Of a DNA stretch of 64,000 bases, positions 35,274 through 46,274 are shown one piece after another. Position 1 is the first letter of the stretch, and each line of letters opens with the position of its first letter. The stretch spans positions 1,612,001 to 1,676,000 of the forward strand of contig JAGTJL010000013.1 in the NCBI GenBank assembly GCA_020746875.1, given 5' to 3'. The notes below the pieces were generated by a model. It made no database searches and was not told the origin of the DNA. It worked only from the letters and a program-made list of their open reading frames with translations. Both the position numbers and the translations under genes were made by a program. The DNA comes from Rhexocercosporidium sp. MPI-PUGE-AT-0058. Lineage: Eukaryota; Ascomycota; Leotiomycetes; Helotiales.

Positions 35274-35419
35274 CTCTAACTGTCCGAACATGCTTGGGAA
35301 GACCATACCCACTGACATACCATACATAGCTCGGCCGACGAACCACAAACATTTTCCGGTCGGGCGTGGGAGGTGGTGAGGAGGGGGTGGAGGTCTGTCC
35401 GCGAGAGGTGGAGGAAGGT
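35201..35419. repeat. imperfect inverted repeat, about 45-bp arms
   Basis: Left arm begins CCTTCCTCGCACCTCCGGGC (35203) and right arm, read on the other strand, begins CCTTCCTCCACCTCTCGCGG (35418). Both run through CAGACCTC(A/C)....CCCCCTCCTCACC. The spacer is about 128 bp. This is a foldback or MITE-like structure in the GC-normal gap between two RIP-degraded transposons. Confidence 0.6.
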
Positions 35420-35539
35420 GTAAGTGATACTACTCAGTGTTACCTTGGGATAGTAACTAACACTTTCAAGTCGCTGTAAGAATTATTTATTTTATGCTTG
35501 ATTTAGTATTAATTAGATGTAGGCTCAAACTCCTCTTCT

Positions 35540-37230
35540 GCCCTCGCTATTTAAACGCTGGTTTACTGATTGGTTAAAAGCTAATAAGAACCTTCATATT
35601 ATTAAAACGAAGCTAATTGAGCACGTTAGACTTGAGTCGCATATAGAGGAGGATATTAAGAAGTGGTTCGTTGAGTTGGGCGAGGCTATAAAGAAATATA
35701 AGATTGATTCTGGTAAGAAGATACTAAATATAAACGAATCTGGCGTACGGGTTGGATGCCCTTTTAAAGAAAGTGTAATCGTCCTTACGGAGGTTAAAGA
35801 GCTTTATACGGCTTTTCTAGAGAATCGGAAATCTTTAACAGTTCTTGAGACTATTAGAGGAGACGGAAAAAAGAATTTATTATTATTTATTATTATACTA
35901 AGGGAAAAGATAATAGAGAATTGGATTTCTAATAAGCTTGTTAATAACGAGATACTTAATAGTTCTCTTATTAGATATATTAATAACGATATTATTATGT
36001 AATACGCCGACTATTTAATTAAGTATTCTCATGCCGGACTAAACAAACGATAGAAAATCTTGCTTTTAAATAGCTACGAATCATATAAATATCTCCTTTT
36101 TTAGGTTAAATGTGCAGAGAATACTATTCACTTGTTTTACTTTCTTAGCTATTTTATATATATTATATAATTATTAGATGTTGGTATCTTCTGTCTTTGG
36201 AAGTATTATTATTTTATAGCTATTACCGTAGCTTTACGTAGCTTAGATTTTGAGTATATTATTACTTCTTTCTTCCGAGATCTTATTTAAATACGTAAGT
36301 AAGTTATGCAGTGGTATATAATCGTTAACGTATTTAAAACCTCTGGTATGTGGCTATATGACGTTAAAGCCGGCTTTAAAAAGATGCGATTATATAGCAA
36401 AAAGAAGAGAACTTTGGCAGATATTAAGGCTAAAGATACAGAGCTAGACCTTCTAAAATTTCCTCTTTTTAAGACTTACGAATTATAGAATATAGCCGCT
36501 ATTATAACTTCTTTTATTAATAGAGATCCTATTTAATTTTTAGATAATTCTCGCAAGATCTTTAGTCGTACGATGTAAGATGCTTTCGTAGAGCTTCAGA
36601 AGACTTATTTAATTACTGTTAAGCACGTTACTTTATAGCAGAAGATTAAGGATAATGGAAAACGTAAGAAGACGTCTAAAAGAAGTATTTATAAAGGCGA
36701 AGGTGCTGGAAACGTTAACGATTTACGGGAAAAGATGCGTATTCTGGAAGAGACTGAAAAGACGGAGGCTTTACGGAGAGCTTAACGTGTACTTACATAA
36801 GCTATTAATAAATTAAAAGAGGCTTTTAGAATTAAAGGGGTGTAAGTTAGAAAAATAACAGAGTTAATAGGGAGTTATTGAAGGCTTGTAGAGCTCGTGG
36901 AGACTTACTTTTAGCGCGCTTTTTAATACTTAAAAGAGAGCCCGATAAGTATCTTAACGCGTTGGAGGCCTTGAGTTTAACTCTTGAAGGATATATTAAG
37001 TATTACCATGTAGTTATTCAGGCTCAATTACAGGTTGATGGAATAGAGGGAGAAGAGGTTAGTTTCTTTACAGAGCCTATACTTATAAAGAAAGAGGTTA
37101 TCGACTATAGTCAATATATGGAATCGTCGCTTCCGCCAGAAACAGTTGTGCCGGATTACTGAGAGAGCTCCGACGAGGAGTCTAATACTAGCTTAATTGA
37201 CTTAATTGCACGGAATGCAAGTTTTATATG
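35540..37230 (+). mobile_element. pogo/Fot1-like DDE transposon, RIP-degraded
   Basis: The plus strand carries a recognisable DDE_1 transposase in pieces. YKIDSGKKILNINESGVRVG is followed by EVKELYTAFLENRKSLTVLE. Then come ENWISNKL, RYINNDIIM and HAGLNKR*KILLLNSYES. Finally IQLLDVGIF, RSLDFEYIITSFFRDLI and GMWLYDVKAGFKKMRLYSKK. In intact relatives the catalytic Asp residues are in NMDE(S/T)G and LLxD(S/G)HxSH; here both are Asn, consistent with C-to-T change on the other strand, while LLDVGIF keeps the third. A coiled-coil basic C-terminus ends with SFFTEPILI and YSQYMESSLPPE near 37150. Terminal repeats were not found by eye. Inactive. Confidence 0.78.
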
Positions 37231-37405
37231 TTTTTAAATAGTTGTTATATAATTTATTATCTAGCGTATCTTAATTAGGTAGTGTTCTTACTTAAATTTG
37301 ACTAATCGGCTAATTTGAGCTGTGATACTTGCTTTCTTGTGATATTTGCTTTCCCCGGCTGTAAGCGAGGGCCCGCAGAATTACAGGAGGAGCGCTGATT
37401 ATTTT

Positions 37406-39847
37406 TTATCCGAACATTCTTATTCAATAGAATATATTTATAATTAAGTTACGTTACGCTATAGACTACTGCCATGGACTACTGCCACGACTAACGAAAA
37501 TATCACTTAAAGAGCGAAGAAGCCTATTACTGTCCGCTATAAATCCTGTCTCTATTACTATTTATGATTTAATTTAATACGTATTATAATAATTAATTTA
37601 TTATTAGTTAGCTATTTATGTATTTTAAGCAATCCTTAATATTAAATTTCATAATATTTCTACGTTACCGTCCGAGTCCGTAGTCTTCTCGCTTTTAAAC
37701 TCGTTAACATCTTTACTATTTAATTTAGCTATTTTATTACTTTTAACCTTAACTACACCTTAATCGATAAATAGTGAAACCGAGAATATTATATTAGTAT
37801 TAAATTCATTAATTAATAAATTAATATTATTACCTTTATTAACGACTAATGAAAATAAATTATATTTATTTTAATAAAAACTTAATAATCGAAACGTTAT
37901 TTAAGTATCTTCTACCGTCTTTAATAACTTCTCGCTCAGGAATAGTTTTATTATGGTTTTAACTTTATTATTAACTTTGCGAATACTAATATATAATATA
38001 ATTAAACAAAATATATTACGTTTTATATTAAAAATAAAAGTTATTATCTTCTTGTTTTATAAAATATTTCGCGGTATGCAAACTGTGCTTTAATGTAAAC
38101 CTAAAACTATATTATTTATTTACTGAAGGGATTTAGTTTTAAAGCTAGTATTAATCTTTAAGTTAGAAAACAAAATAACGAATACGTATTAATAGCGGCA
38201 GCGATTACCTAAGAAATAAGCTTAATCCCGGGGAACGTATATTTAATATAAACTACTTATACTGCGTTCGTATTAAAAAGGGTCTTAAAGGAAAGGGTAC
38301 TTTATAATATACGTCTTCTACTTTTAATAAAAGGATATATTACAATTCACGATTAAGGAAAACTATAAGATTCCGAAACATAATTTTTATAATATTAAGA
38401 GTTTTAATATATAATTTAAATCTGTAATAAAGATAATTTTAAGACTTATTAAGAGCTCAAAATTTATTAATAATAATATAATACTTAAAGGGTTAATAAC
38501 CCTACCCTCTCTATTATCTTCGCCTTCCATCAGCAAAAAAGTTGGCGGACGCCCAGAAATCAAATCCGCCATTTTCGCCATTTTCGCCATTTTCGCCAAA
38601 AGGCCGCTTTTAACGCCTAAAGCCGCCTTTTTAAATTTTAATCGGTCGTTAGTGTCAAAAGCGCCAGTTTATTTTAATATACGCTAAGCTTAATTAAGTA
38701 ATTTTTATAAATATAATTTAAACGTTAAAATATTATAAATTTTTTAAAAAATATCTTGGCGTTTTTTTACTAACCGAATCCGGTTAGATTAGCGTTATTT
38801 TTAATTTTCGCTTATATTTCGTCGAGCACGTCTTAAAAACTAGTCTCGCTAAAGCTCTTACGCTATAAATATCCACGCTAAAAAAATTATAATAAGAAAA
38901 TCGTTCGTTTCGGGTAAATTATATGCGCACGCTAGCCGGCCCTAGCCCTAATCGGGCGTTATAAGAGGCATATTTATTATTATTATATTATTAATATTAT
39001 TAATATATTATTAATATTATTAATACTTTTATAGACCTTATTAATATATTAAATAAAATAAAATAATTAAGCCCCACTTTTAAAAGTGAGGTTATAATAC
39101 GCTAGTCTATTTAGGCGCTTTCGGCGCTTTCGACGCTTTTTACGCCTTCGGCGCGCTTTTAATTTATTATGGTAAGAAACTGTCCCCAAAATTTTCGACA
39201 TGCAACTTTGGCTCCAAAAGCGCCATTCTGGCGCTTTTGGCGCCGTTGGCGGACGTCCGCTTCTCGATTTTTTTGCAGATGTCGCCCTCCCTTTCGCGCT
39301 TTTATTTATATAAGTAAAATTCCTTTTAAAAGTTGAAATTAAAACTTAAGAGCTTAATATTAAAATTAAAAAAGAATTTAATTAATCCTACGAAAATATT
39401 AAGATAACGTCTTCTTGTCGTATTATAAGTCTTATATAGCTATTACTAGACAAATAACGTACAATCTATCGACTATTTTATAGTTTCCTTTTATAATCTT
39501 TTAAAAATATTATTACCTTTATTATATAATAATAATATATTAATATCGAAAATACTTAAAAGATAATAAATAATATCCTCCTTACGAGTTGTTTCTCGAC
39601 CCTTTTTTATAATATCTTCTCTTTATTTAATAAATATATAATGCTTTAAAGAAAAGTAAGAATATTAAGCCGTATATTAATAATATCTAAAAGTAACTTT
39701 AGTAAAAGTCGTTAATAGCCTTTAGCTTCGATAGGTATGAAATTAAAGTCGAAATATTCTAGCTATTTTATAATTATTAGCTTTTAATTATAAGTAACAA
39801 ATCGTATACACGCTAGCGCAAGCAATTCTTATAATATCCAACCACGG
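37406..39847 (-). pseudogene. RIP-mutated duplicate of HET1
   Basis: Aligns by eye with 15022-16698 in the same orientation, covering the 3' flank and about 1450 bp of the HET1 coding sequence. The start pair is ATCCGAACATTC...GGTTACGTTACGCTATGGAC versus the same words with G-to-A and C-to-T changes. The end pair is CAAGCAATTCTTGTAGTGTC versus CAAGCAATTCTTATAATATC, followed by CAACCACGGG in both. Nearly all differences are transitions toward A/T, and CpG-containing words such as CGTCTTC are often kept. It is interrupted at 38529-39281 by an inserted element. Many stops; no product. The 5' part of the gene (HET core) is absent. Confidence 0.92.
38529..39281. mobile_element. hAT-like MITE inserted in the HET1 duplicate
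   Basis: About 753 bp with terminal inverted repeats ATC(A/T)GCAAAAAA. The left end begins ATCAGCAAAAAAGTTGGCGG. The right end read backwards begins with CATCTGCAAAAAAA and contains GCGGACGTCCGCC. It is flanked by a near-identical 8-9 bp duplication TCGCC(T/C)TCC (38520-38528 and 39282-39290), the size typical of hAT elements. Subterminal repeats of CGCCATTTT on the left, and a perfect hairpin CCAAAAGCGCCA/TGGCGCTTTTGG near 39214-39241 on the right, fit hAT subterminal transposase-binding arrays. No coding capacity. Confidence 0.75.
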
Positions 39848-40140
39848 GTCTGTGGTCTATAAGCGATTAAGCGAGGTATTTCTAAGCTCCGAATACGCAA
39901 AGTCGGCGCTTTTACTTTGAAGTAATAAAATAATAACTTAATTAATAACTTTTTAATTTCTGTAAGTCTTAAAAAAGAAGCTAATTAATACTTTCCTTAA
40001 CTAACTTTTGAGATTATTCTTTCACGTAAAAATTCTTTACTTTTCATTTAATTATAAAAAGCTTATAGCGCACGGACCTGTAATAATAAGCTCGTTCCCG
40101 CCTTCAGCAATTAAGAGCTGTGCTAGAGTCTAGTAAATTA
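39848..40140. other. AT-rich spacer
   Basis: Short stretch between the two RIP-mutated HET copies. No motif recognised. Confidence 0.4.
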
Positions 40141-40360
40141 TCAAACGAACCGATACGACGAAAAAGCGAAATTAATAAAAAATTTATATTTTATTATTAT
40201 TTTTAATTAAAATAAAGAACTTCTTTCTTAAGAGCATTGACTTAAAAGAATTCGTTTTTATCGGAGTATCGGACGTATTTTAATATTAAATATAAATTTA
40301 AGTTAATAAGAAACTCTTCGGTTGCACTTCTTATAATAAAAGTCTTTCTTTTATATCCTT
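40141..40360 (-). pseudogene. RIP-mutated copy of the HET fragment at 31145-31385
   Basis: Direct visual alignment. CAAACGAACCGATACGACGA starts both, and ATCGGAGTATCGGACGT and AAGAAACTCTTCGGTTGCA are shared. Between them nearly all differences are C-to-T or G-to-A (for example TCTAGTGCTGAATGTAAATT versus TTTAATATTAAATATAAATT). It encodes nothing intact. Confidence 0.9.
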
Positions 40361-40435
40361 TCGTCCGCTAAGATATTATCTACGCTAGTAGGGGTAAGCG
40401 AGGGAGGGGGCGGAGGAGTACGCATGTATTATTTT

Positions 40436-40691
40436 TGTCAGATGGAATTCACGGTAAGTAAAGTTTCGTAAAAGTTCAAGGAAAATATATTCAAAGAATT
40501 AATCTCTGGCTTTTAAAGAAGATTAAAAGAGAAGCGTATATATAAAAGGAATTACTCGTAAAAGAAAGTAAAACGCCGGCGTAATTAAAAATATAAATAA
40601 GACTGATTTAATTAATATCGTAAAAGCCTCGGTTTTTTTATCTTACGGGTCCGATTCTATATAAATAAAATAAATAAGCGTGTATATAATA
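40436..40691. mobile_element. retrotransposon LTR, RIP-mutated copy
   Basis: 256-bp sequence beginning TGTCAGATGGAATTCACGG. It matches the solo LTR at 50108-50364 along its whole length with A/T-biased transitions. The end is ..TATAATA where the better copy has ..TGATA (TGTCA...TGACA before mutation). The flanking pentamers differ (ATTTT and ACTAT), so it is not a clean solo LTR; it is probably one end of the degraded retroelement to the right. Confidence 0.75.
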
Positions 40692-43600
40692 ACTATTCCC
40701 TCTCTTAATAATATCGTCCGTAATACCGATACTTTAATTAATAATATATTAATATACCTTCGCGTCGCCCAAGGTAAGGATTAGGCCGCGGTAAGTCGGA
40801 CAGCTATATTCCGGTTAATAAGTTTAATTAATTAAATTATTACGCTAAGCATAGAGTATTGCACTGCGATTAGTCCGTCGGACGTCGTCCGATTATTTTA
40901 TAAGCCGTTTTATATAATATATTAGTATTCTTAGCTTAGTAAATAAGAATAGTTTTATAAAATAATAGAAAATATTTGCTTTAATTATAAGACTTTTACG
41001 TATATATATGAGAATTCTTATACTTTATATTTGAGTGCTATAATTATCGTTATTATTAGAAAGTTATCTTCGGTCGGCGAAGTAATAAGTAAGTTACGCG
41101 CTAATAGCGTATTCACGTTTAATTACTAAGTAAATAATATAAATATAGTAATGCAATCGCGTAATAATTACGATCTCGTTACTCCGCCGAAATATGTATA
41201 TAAATAATCCTCTCGTCGCGTTAATAATAACTTTTCTTTTCAGTTTATTTATATATAATACTTATATTTATACGTCGTTATCTTCTCGTTTTTCTTCTTT
41301 TTCTCTTCTTTAATTAATTATTAATTTTATTATTATATCTTTTAATTGGCTTCTTAAGTTTATTATATTCGATAACTCTACGAACTGGCCTCGCAGAGGT
41401 TCCTGCGACTAATGCTTTAAAGCTATACTAATCGTCCTCCTTTTCCGCTATATTAATAAAAAGAGCAAAAAGAATTACGACCGCTGCTTCGAGTAGAAAG
41501 CCGTTTATATCGTCGTACGTACTTATATTTATAAAGTTTATTAATAATATAATATTAAACGCGTCAGAAATGAACCGTATATTAATTATAAAATAAATAA
41601 TTCTTTTATTCTTTTTATAAAGATATCCGTATTATAAAGAACTTTATTTTCGATTTCGAGAATTAGTTACGCGAGTATAATTAATATAATATCGACGTCG
41701 CTTTTAATAATTATAACTTTACGCTTTTTACGGGAGTTTAAAGCTTTACTATTTAGCTTTAGAAGTATTATATAACCGATTCCTTATCGCGCGTATCTTT
41801 TAAGCTTAATAAGAAAGATATCGACTAAAACAATTTCTTATTAATACTTCTTTTATAAGTTATATTTTCTTTTCCGAAATATTATTAATATATTAATAAA
41901 ATAAAAGAGTTTAAAAAGTTTTATAAAAAATATAATACCCTTAATTAGTAATATATTTAAGTTTAAGAACGCTTATATTATTACTTCTGCTTCCGAGTCC
42001 GACTAGATTACGTACGGTTTAATAAAATAATTTATAACTAAGATTCGATTATATTATAAAATCATAATAATTATTATAAGTATTCCGTACTTATTCCGCT
42101 ATTAATATATATTAATATTATATTAAAATAATATTACATCGAACGAGATTACTGGAATTATTTTAAAAGATATCTTGTAATTCTTTAGCGCTTAATAAAT
42201 ATTACGGTATAAGTCTGAGTTTAGCGTTAAAGAATTTAAGATATTCGGGTGATTTAATTTATAAAATAAATACCTTATGCTTTAAGCACTTGCGATAGAA
42301 TTACGTTATTATTTTATAATTAAAATAAAATCTCGTTGTTTCTTAAATTATAATTTGAATATATTTTATAAGCTTATTCTTTTTTAATATAATATTAGAT
42401 ATTCCATACTTACGCCGGCGCTACTTTTAAAACTTTTATAAAAAAAATATAAAAAAAAATATATTTTCATTTATAATCGGCGGTGCTTTCTTAGCCTCTC
42501 GACCTTTCGTAGTCTTCTCGGCCTTCTCGTATATTATACAAAAGTTTTATATCTTTTTATATCCGGTATTTAACTTTTTAACTTATAATTTTTATTATAT
42601 ATATTAAGAGTTTCTTTAATATTCTCGAGATTCAGATATATTCAGAATTAAATATTATAATCTTCCGGGAAGTCTTTTTATTTAATTAAATATTTCTTAA
42701 TTTTATTTCTTTATTTTATTTATAATTAAAAATGCTTTTAACCTTTTATTCTTAAAATTTATCTTCTTCGCTTAATTCCGGAAGCTTACCGAGTAAGTAA
42801 TTATTTTATTACTTATTAGCTTATATTATATATTCTTTTAGTAAAAATATATAAAATATTAAATAAAGCTTTTTACATAAGCTTAATAATTCCAGAGTAT
42901 ATGCCGTATTACTTATGCATTTAATAATCTAGAATAAGCCGATATATTTTAACGATAATTTCTCAGTCTTTAATCGAATATTCTTAATATTAAGTTGTCG
43001 TGCAAAGCTCTAATCGACGGTAGGCATGGCTCTCTCAAAGTAATGGCAAAAGTGTGTCTAATTCTAGGAAGAGGCTCTGTACGCAACTGCCCCTATTACT
43101 GCCCCTGCTTACGTAGGCTAAGCACGTGCGCATACCTGTATTGCACAACATAAGTATTACTTATTATTTTAATTAGAAATATTTATCCAGATATCGGTCA
43201 TTATAATAGCTTTCCCGATTCTATTACCTATAATCTTAAACTTTCGCAAGTTTAACTTATTAATTATTTAATAACTTAATTCTATTTTAATTAGCTAATA
43301 TTTCTTTTTCTTAAAAATTATTCTTAAGGTTTTATAATATTATTAGCTTATAATTATAATAGACTTAGAATAAAGATATTTAAAGCGTTTAATAAAAGGA
43401 ATTATTATAAGTAAGCTCGGTAAAAGCTAATTTTTTTATTTAGTTTTTTTATAATATTTCGCAAAAAGCGCGAAAGTATATTTTTAGATTTTAATTTTGC
43501 TTTTTATTTATTTATTCGTTTAAGAATAATATATAAAACTTACTTTTTATTTAATATATATATAAAAGCAAAAAGCAAATTAAAATTTATTAATAAATAC

Positions 43601-43980
43601 CGTACTTTTATCGGATATAATACTTTAAAATACGTTAAAAAGAGAAAATACTTTCTCGGATAGCAATTCTATAAGTTTAAAAATATTAATTATTTTACAA
43701 TATATTAAGTACTAAGCTATCTTCGAATACCGGTTAATAATTACTAATATATAATTAAGATTTAAGCTATTAAATAAGTTTTTATAAAGCAGTAATTTTA
43801 TAATAAAATCTATTAAAATCTCGGATTAAAGCCGGGAAGGCCTTAAGAGACTTATTAAAAGTTTATATAACGCATATCATTTCCATTTAATCTTTTAATA
43901 AATATCACATTCTTTAATATATATTCTAATATTATTTTTTATTTTATTCTAAAAGTAAGTTCTACGGATGAATTACGAAA
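40692..43980 (-). mobile_element. degraded Ty3/gypsy retrotransposon region
   Basis: Very AT-rich with stops in all frames. On the minus strand between about 43,900 and 43,400 a gypsy integrase can be read through RIP stops. CDIY*KIKWK is the H2C2-type zinc finger. YILVIINRYSKIA corresponds to the first catalytic Asp region. Then come KVFSLFNVF*SIISDKSTVF (second Asp) and FAFCFYIYIK. 42.9-40.7 kb shows no confidently readable domain. A GC-normal insert of about 130 bp at 43,015-43,150 interrupts it. Reverse transcriptase was not recognised, so the element is truncated or too mutated. Confidence 0.6.
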
Positions 43981-44329
43981 TCTTTATAATATCGTAATAT
44001 CTTATTAATAAGTTATTATAATAAAGTTTCATAATTTCTGATTTTAATATTAAATTATTTAAAATATAAGTCTTAAAATCTTATTGTAAGGCGGCGATTC
44101 TAGCCAGGAAATGATGCCTAAGGCGTTATTTAAGGAACTAGGCATACAACCTTTAAAGATTCGTATAAGAGACCTTTCCCTCATATAAAATTAGAAAAAA
44201 TTAAACACTTTTCCACCTTAAATCTTGACCCCTTAGAGATACTAAGTTCCTTGCCTAGTGCCTGGCGCCGTGCTTCGTTCTTTTATTATTATAACCTTCA
44301 CCATTTACTTCTTTATCTTTAAAATAGAA
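43981..44329. other. mixed AT-rich stretch with a GC-normal insert
   Basis: 44090-44290 keeps GC-rich words (GGCGATTCTAGCCAGG, CTAGTGCCTGGCGCC), with AAGGAACTAGGCAT near 44148 and its partial inverse (GCCTAGTGCC, AAGTTCCTTGCC) near 44250. This is possibly a small foldback element. No gene. Confidence 0.4.
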
Positions 44330-44799
44330 TTCCGTATTAAAAATCTAGAAATCTAGTGCTTTTTAAATAATAAATAATCTCCTTAAAGAGTCAAAAGACG
44401 CTCCGCAAAAACCCTGATTTATATATGCGTAACTTTACGATTAAAAACTCTTAAGTCAAAATCTAATTAATTAATTAACTTTTTATTAAAGTAAGTAGCC
44501 TTTATAAATAACTAACGGCTTTTTTATAAATTAACGTCGTTATATTACGGCTACGAAAAGTAGACCTTAAAACACCTTATTTAAGCAATGCCTTCCGTAA
44601 TAACTTATTATTTATAATCTTTATATGCGTATATATAACGTCGTACTCGATATATTAAGGCTTTATAATAAAAAGAATTCGCATTTTAAATTTAAAAAGA
44701 ATTAATTTTAAAAAATATATATAAAATTAATTATTTAAGATAATTAGTAAAAGTGGCGGTAAGTTAAGCGAGGGTAGGCGGAATAGTGGGGTGGGACGT
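44330..44799 (-). mobile_element. truncated Fot1-type element, RIP-mutated
   Basis: Aligns with the right part of the full element at 51187-53040, for example TTAAGCGAGGGTAGGCGGAA versus TTAAGCGAAGGTGGGCGGAA. The right TIR ends GGGACGT at 44799, followed by TA. The left part and TIR are missing. The transposase 5' region is on the minus strand and full of stops. Confidence 0.75.
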
Positions 44800-46274
44800 T
44801 AGCGGCAAAGAATTTATATTTCTCACGTAGGTAATATATAAAGTACAGTTCGACGTGCCCCACCCTATACAAGGACCTGTACAACACTTTTCCCGTATGT
44901 AGAAGCAATGTGAAGATCCTCTACAACTTCGAGGGTTCCGGTAGCTAGCCTTCTCCCTGTGTCTCCTTCGCAGTTTGCTCCTTAAGCCTACCCGGCATCT
45001 CAAACCAACTGTTCTGCCCTATTGTAGACCGACACGCGCATCCGTCCTCTCGAGCCATATAGGCATAGAGCTTGGTCTTTAATTGGCTCAACCATTTTAC
45101 ATTTGCTGTCCCCTGTACGGAGTAAACATGCGCTAAAGTAGCTATCCGTTCCCTGCGACAGCACCCTGAATTACGTAATCGTCACCACAGGTAGGGTTTC
45201 TATGAATAATACGAATAGCTATAGGCTATCATCGGCCTGTTTGAAGCTCGCCATGAAGTGACTCACTAGAGCATGTGCAGCTCTATCACCACCATTGCTA
45301 TGCCAGGTTACTGATTGACTGTATTATTATTAGAATACGGTCCCTTGCATCGGATTGGGCAACACGCCCAAATCCTAGTTGTTTGAGGACTTACTGATGA
45401 GATGACCTTTGACGTCTATGCCTAGAGCATTTCCTCCTCGAGATTTCATCCTTTCAATTGCTGTGGTGGGAATGTCGATTGTTATCTACTTGTAGCTGGA
45501 GCACTTTGCGTTACGACACTTGCATCCGGGGGGCTTTTTCCAAGTGCTGATTTTATCCGATCCCTTGGCCGTGCATGAATTGGAAAGCACAGTCACTCAC
45601 GTCACGGCGATATCGCCATTGATGTTATCATTCTACTATCGAGAAATACATGCAAGAGACGAGAAAATAAAAGAGAGGGAAACTCAAGCGCAGTGGCAAG
45701 GTCCTTGTCCTCTTTCATCCGTGTCTCTAGTATGCCACTGATTCATTTATTCTCTTCCTGTACTGTACATATCGATCTTCCTGCTATCCTTAACTCCCTG
45801 ACCGTATGCGTAATAAAAAAAAATACATGCCTTCCTCTTCCCCCTTGCTCGGCGTGGAGACTCTGATCTTGTAATTGGTAATTGGGGAGTTGAGTGGAGT
45901 CACTCGCCGGGATGAATCCGGATTAACCCCGGGGGAGTTTAGATCTGAGCCTCGCTCTTGAAACACTTCTCATTATTTAGTATGGTGATTTTCTCGTATT
46001 ACCAAATAAGCGGAATCTGCACACCAAGATCTCCAGGTAAGCGTACGGCACGGTACATGGTACGACGAAACTCAATGCCCATACCTTTCTGTTCCCTCCT
46101 TGCCTTACTGTATAAATACCACCAACGTTATAGGATCTATATCATTTATACCTTACCCTCTCTACGAAATAAGTACACTTTTTCTTCCCCTACCATCGAC
46201 AAGAATCCTTTAAAAGAGAGGTATATATCTCGCCCCCGAACCAAGCCCGATCTAACCTTCGTAGCTACCAATCT
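44800..46274. other. intergenic island, promoter of the beta-lactamase gene
   Basis: GC-normal, sharply bounded from the AT-rich blocks. Short frames at 45520-45741 and 45958-46299 have no domain. The 140 bp before the ATG at 46275 include pyrimidine-rich tracts and TATA-like ACTGTATAAATACC at about 46107. No other feature. Confidence 0.5.
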
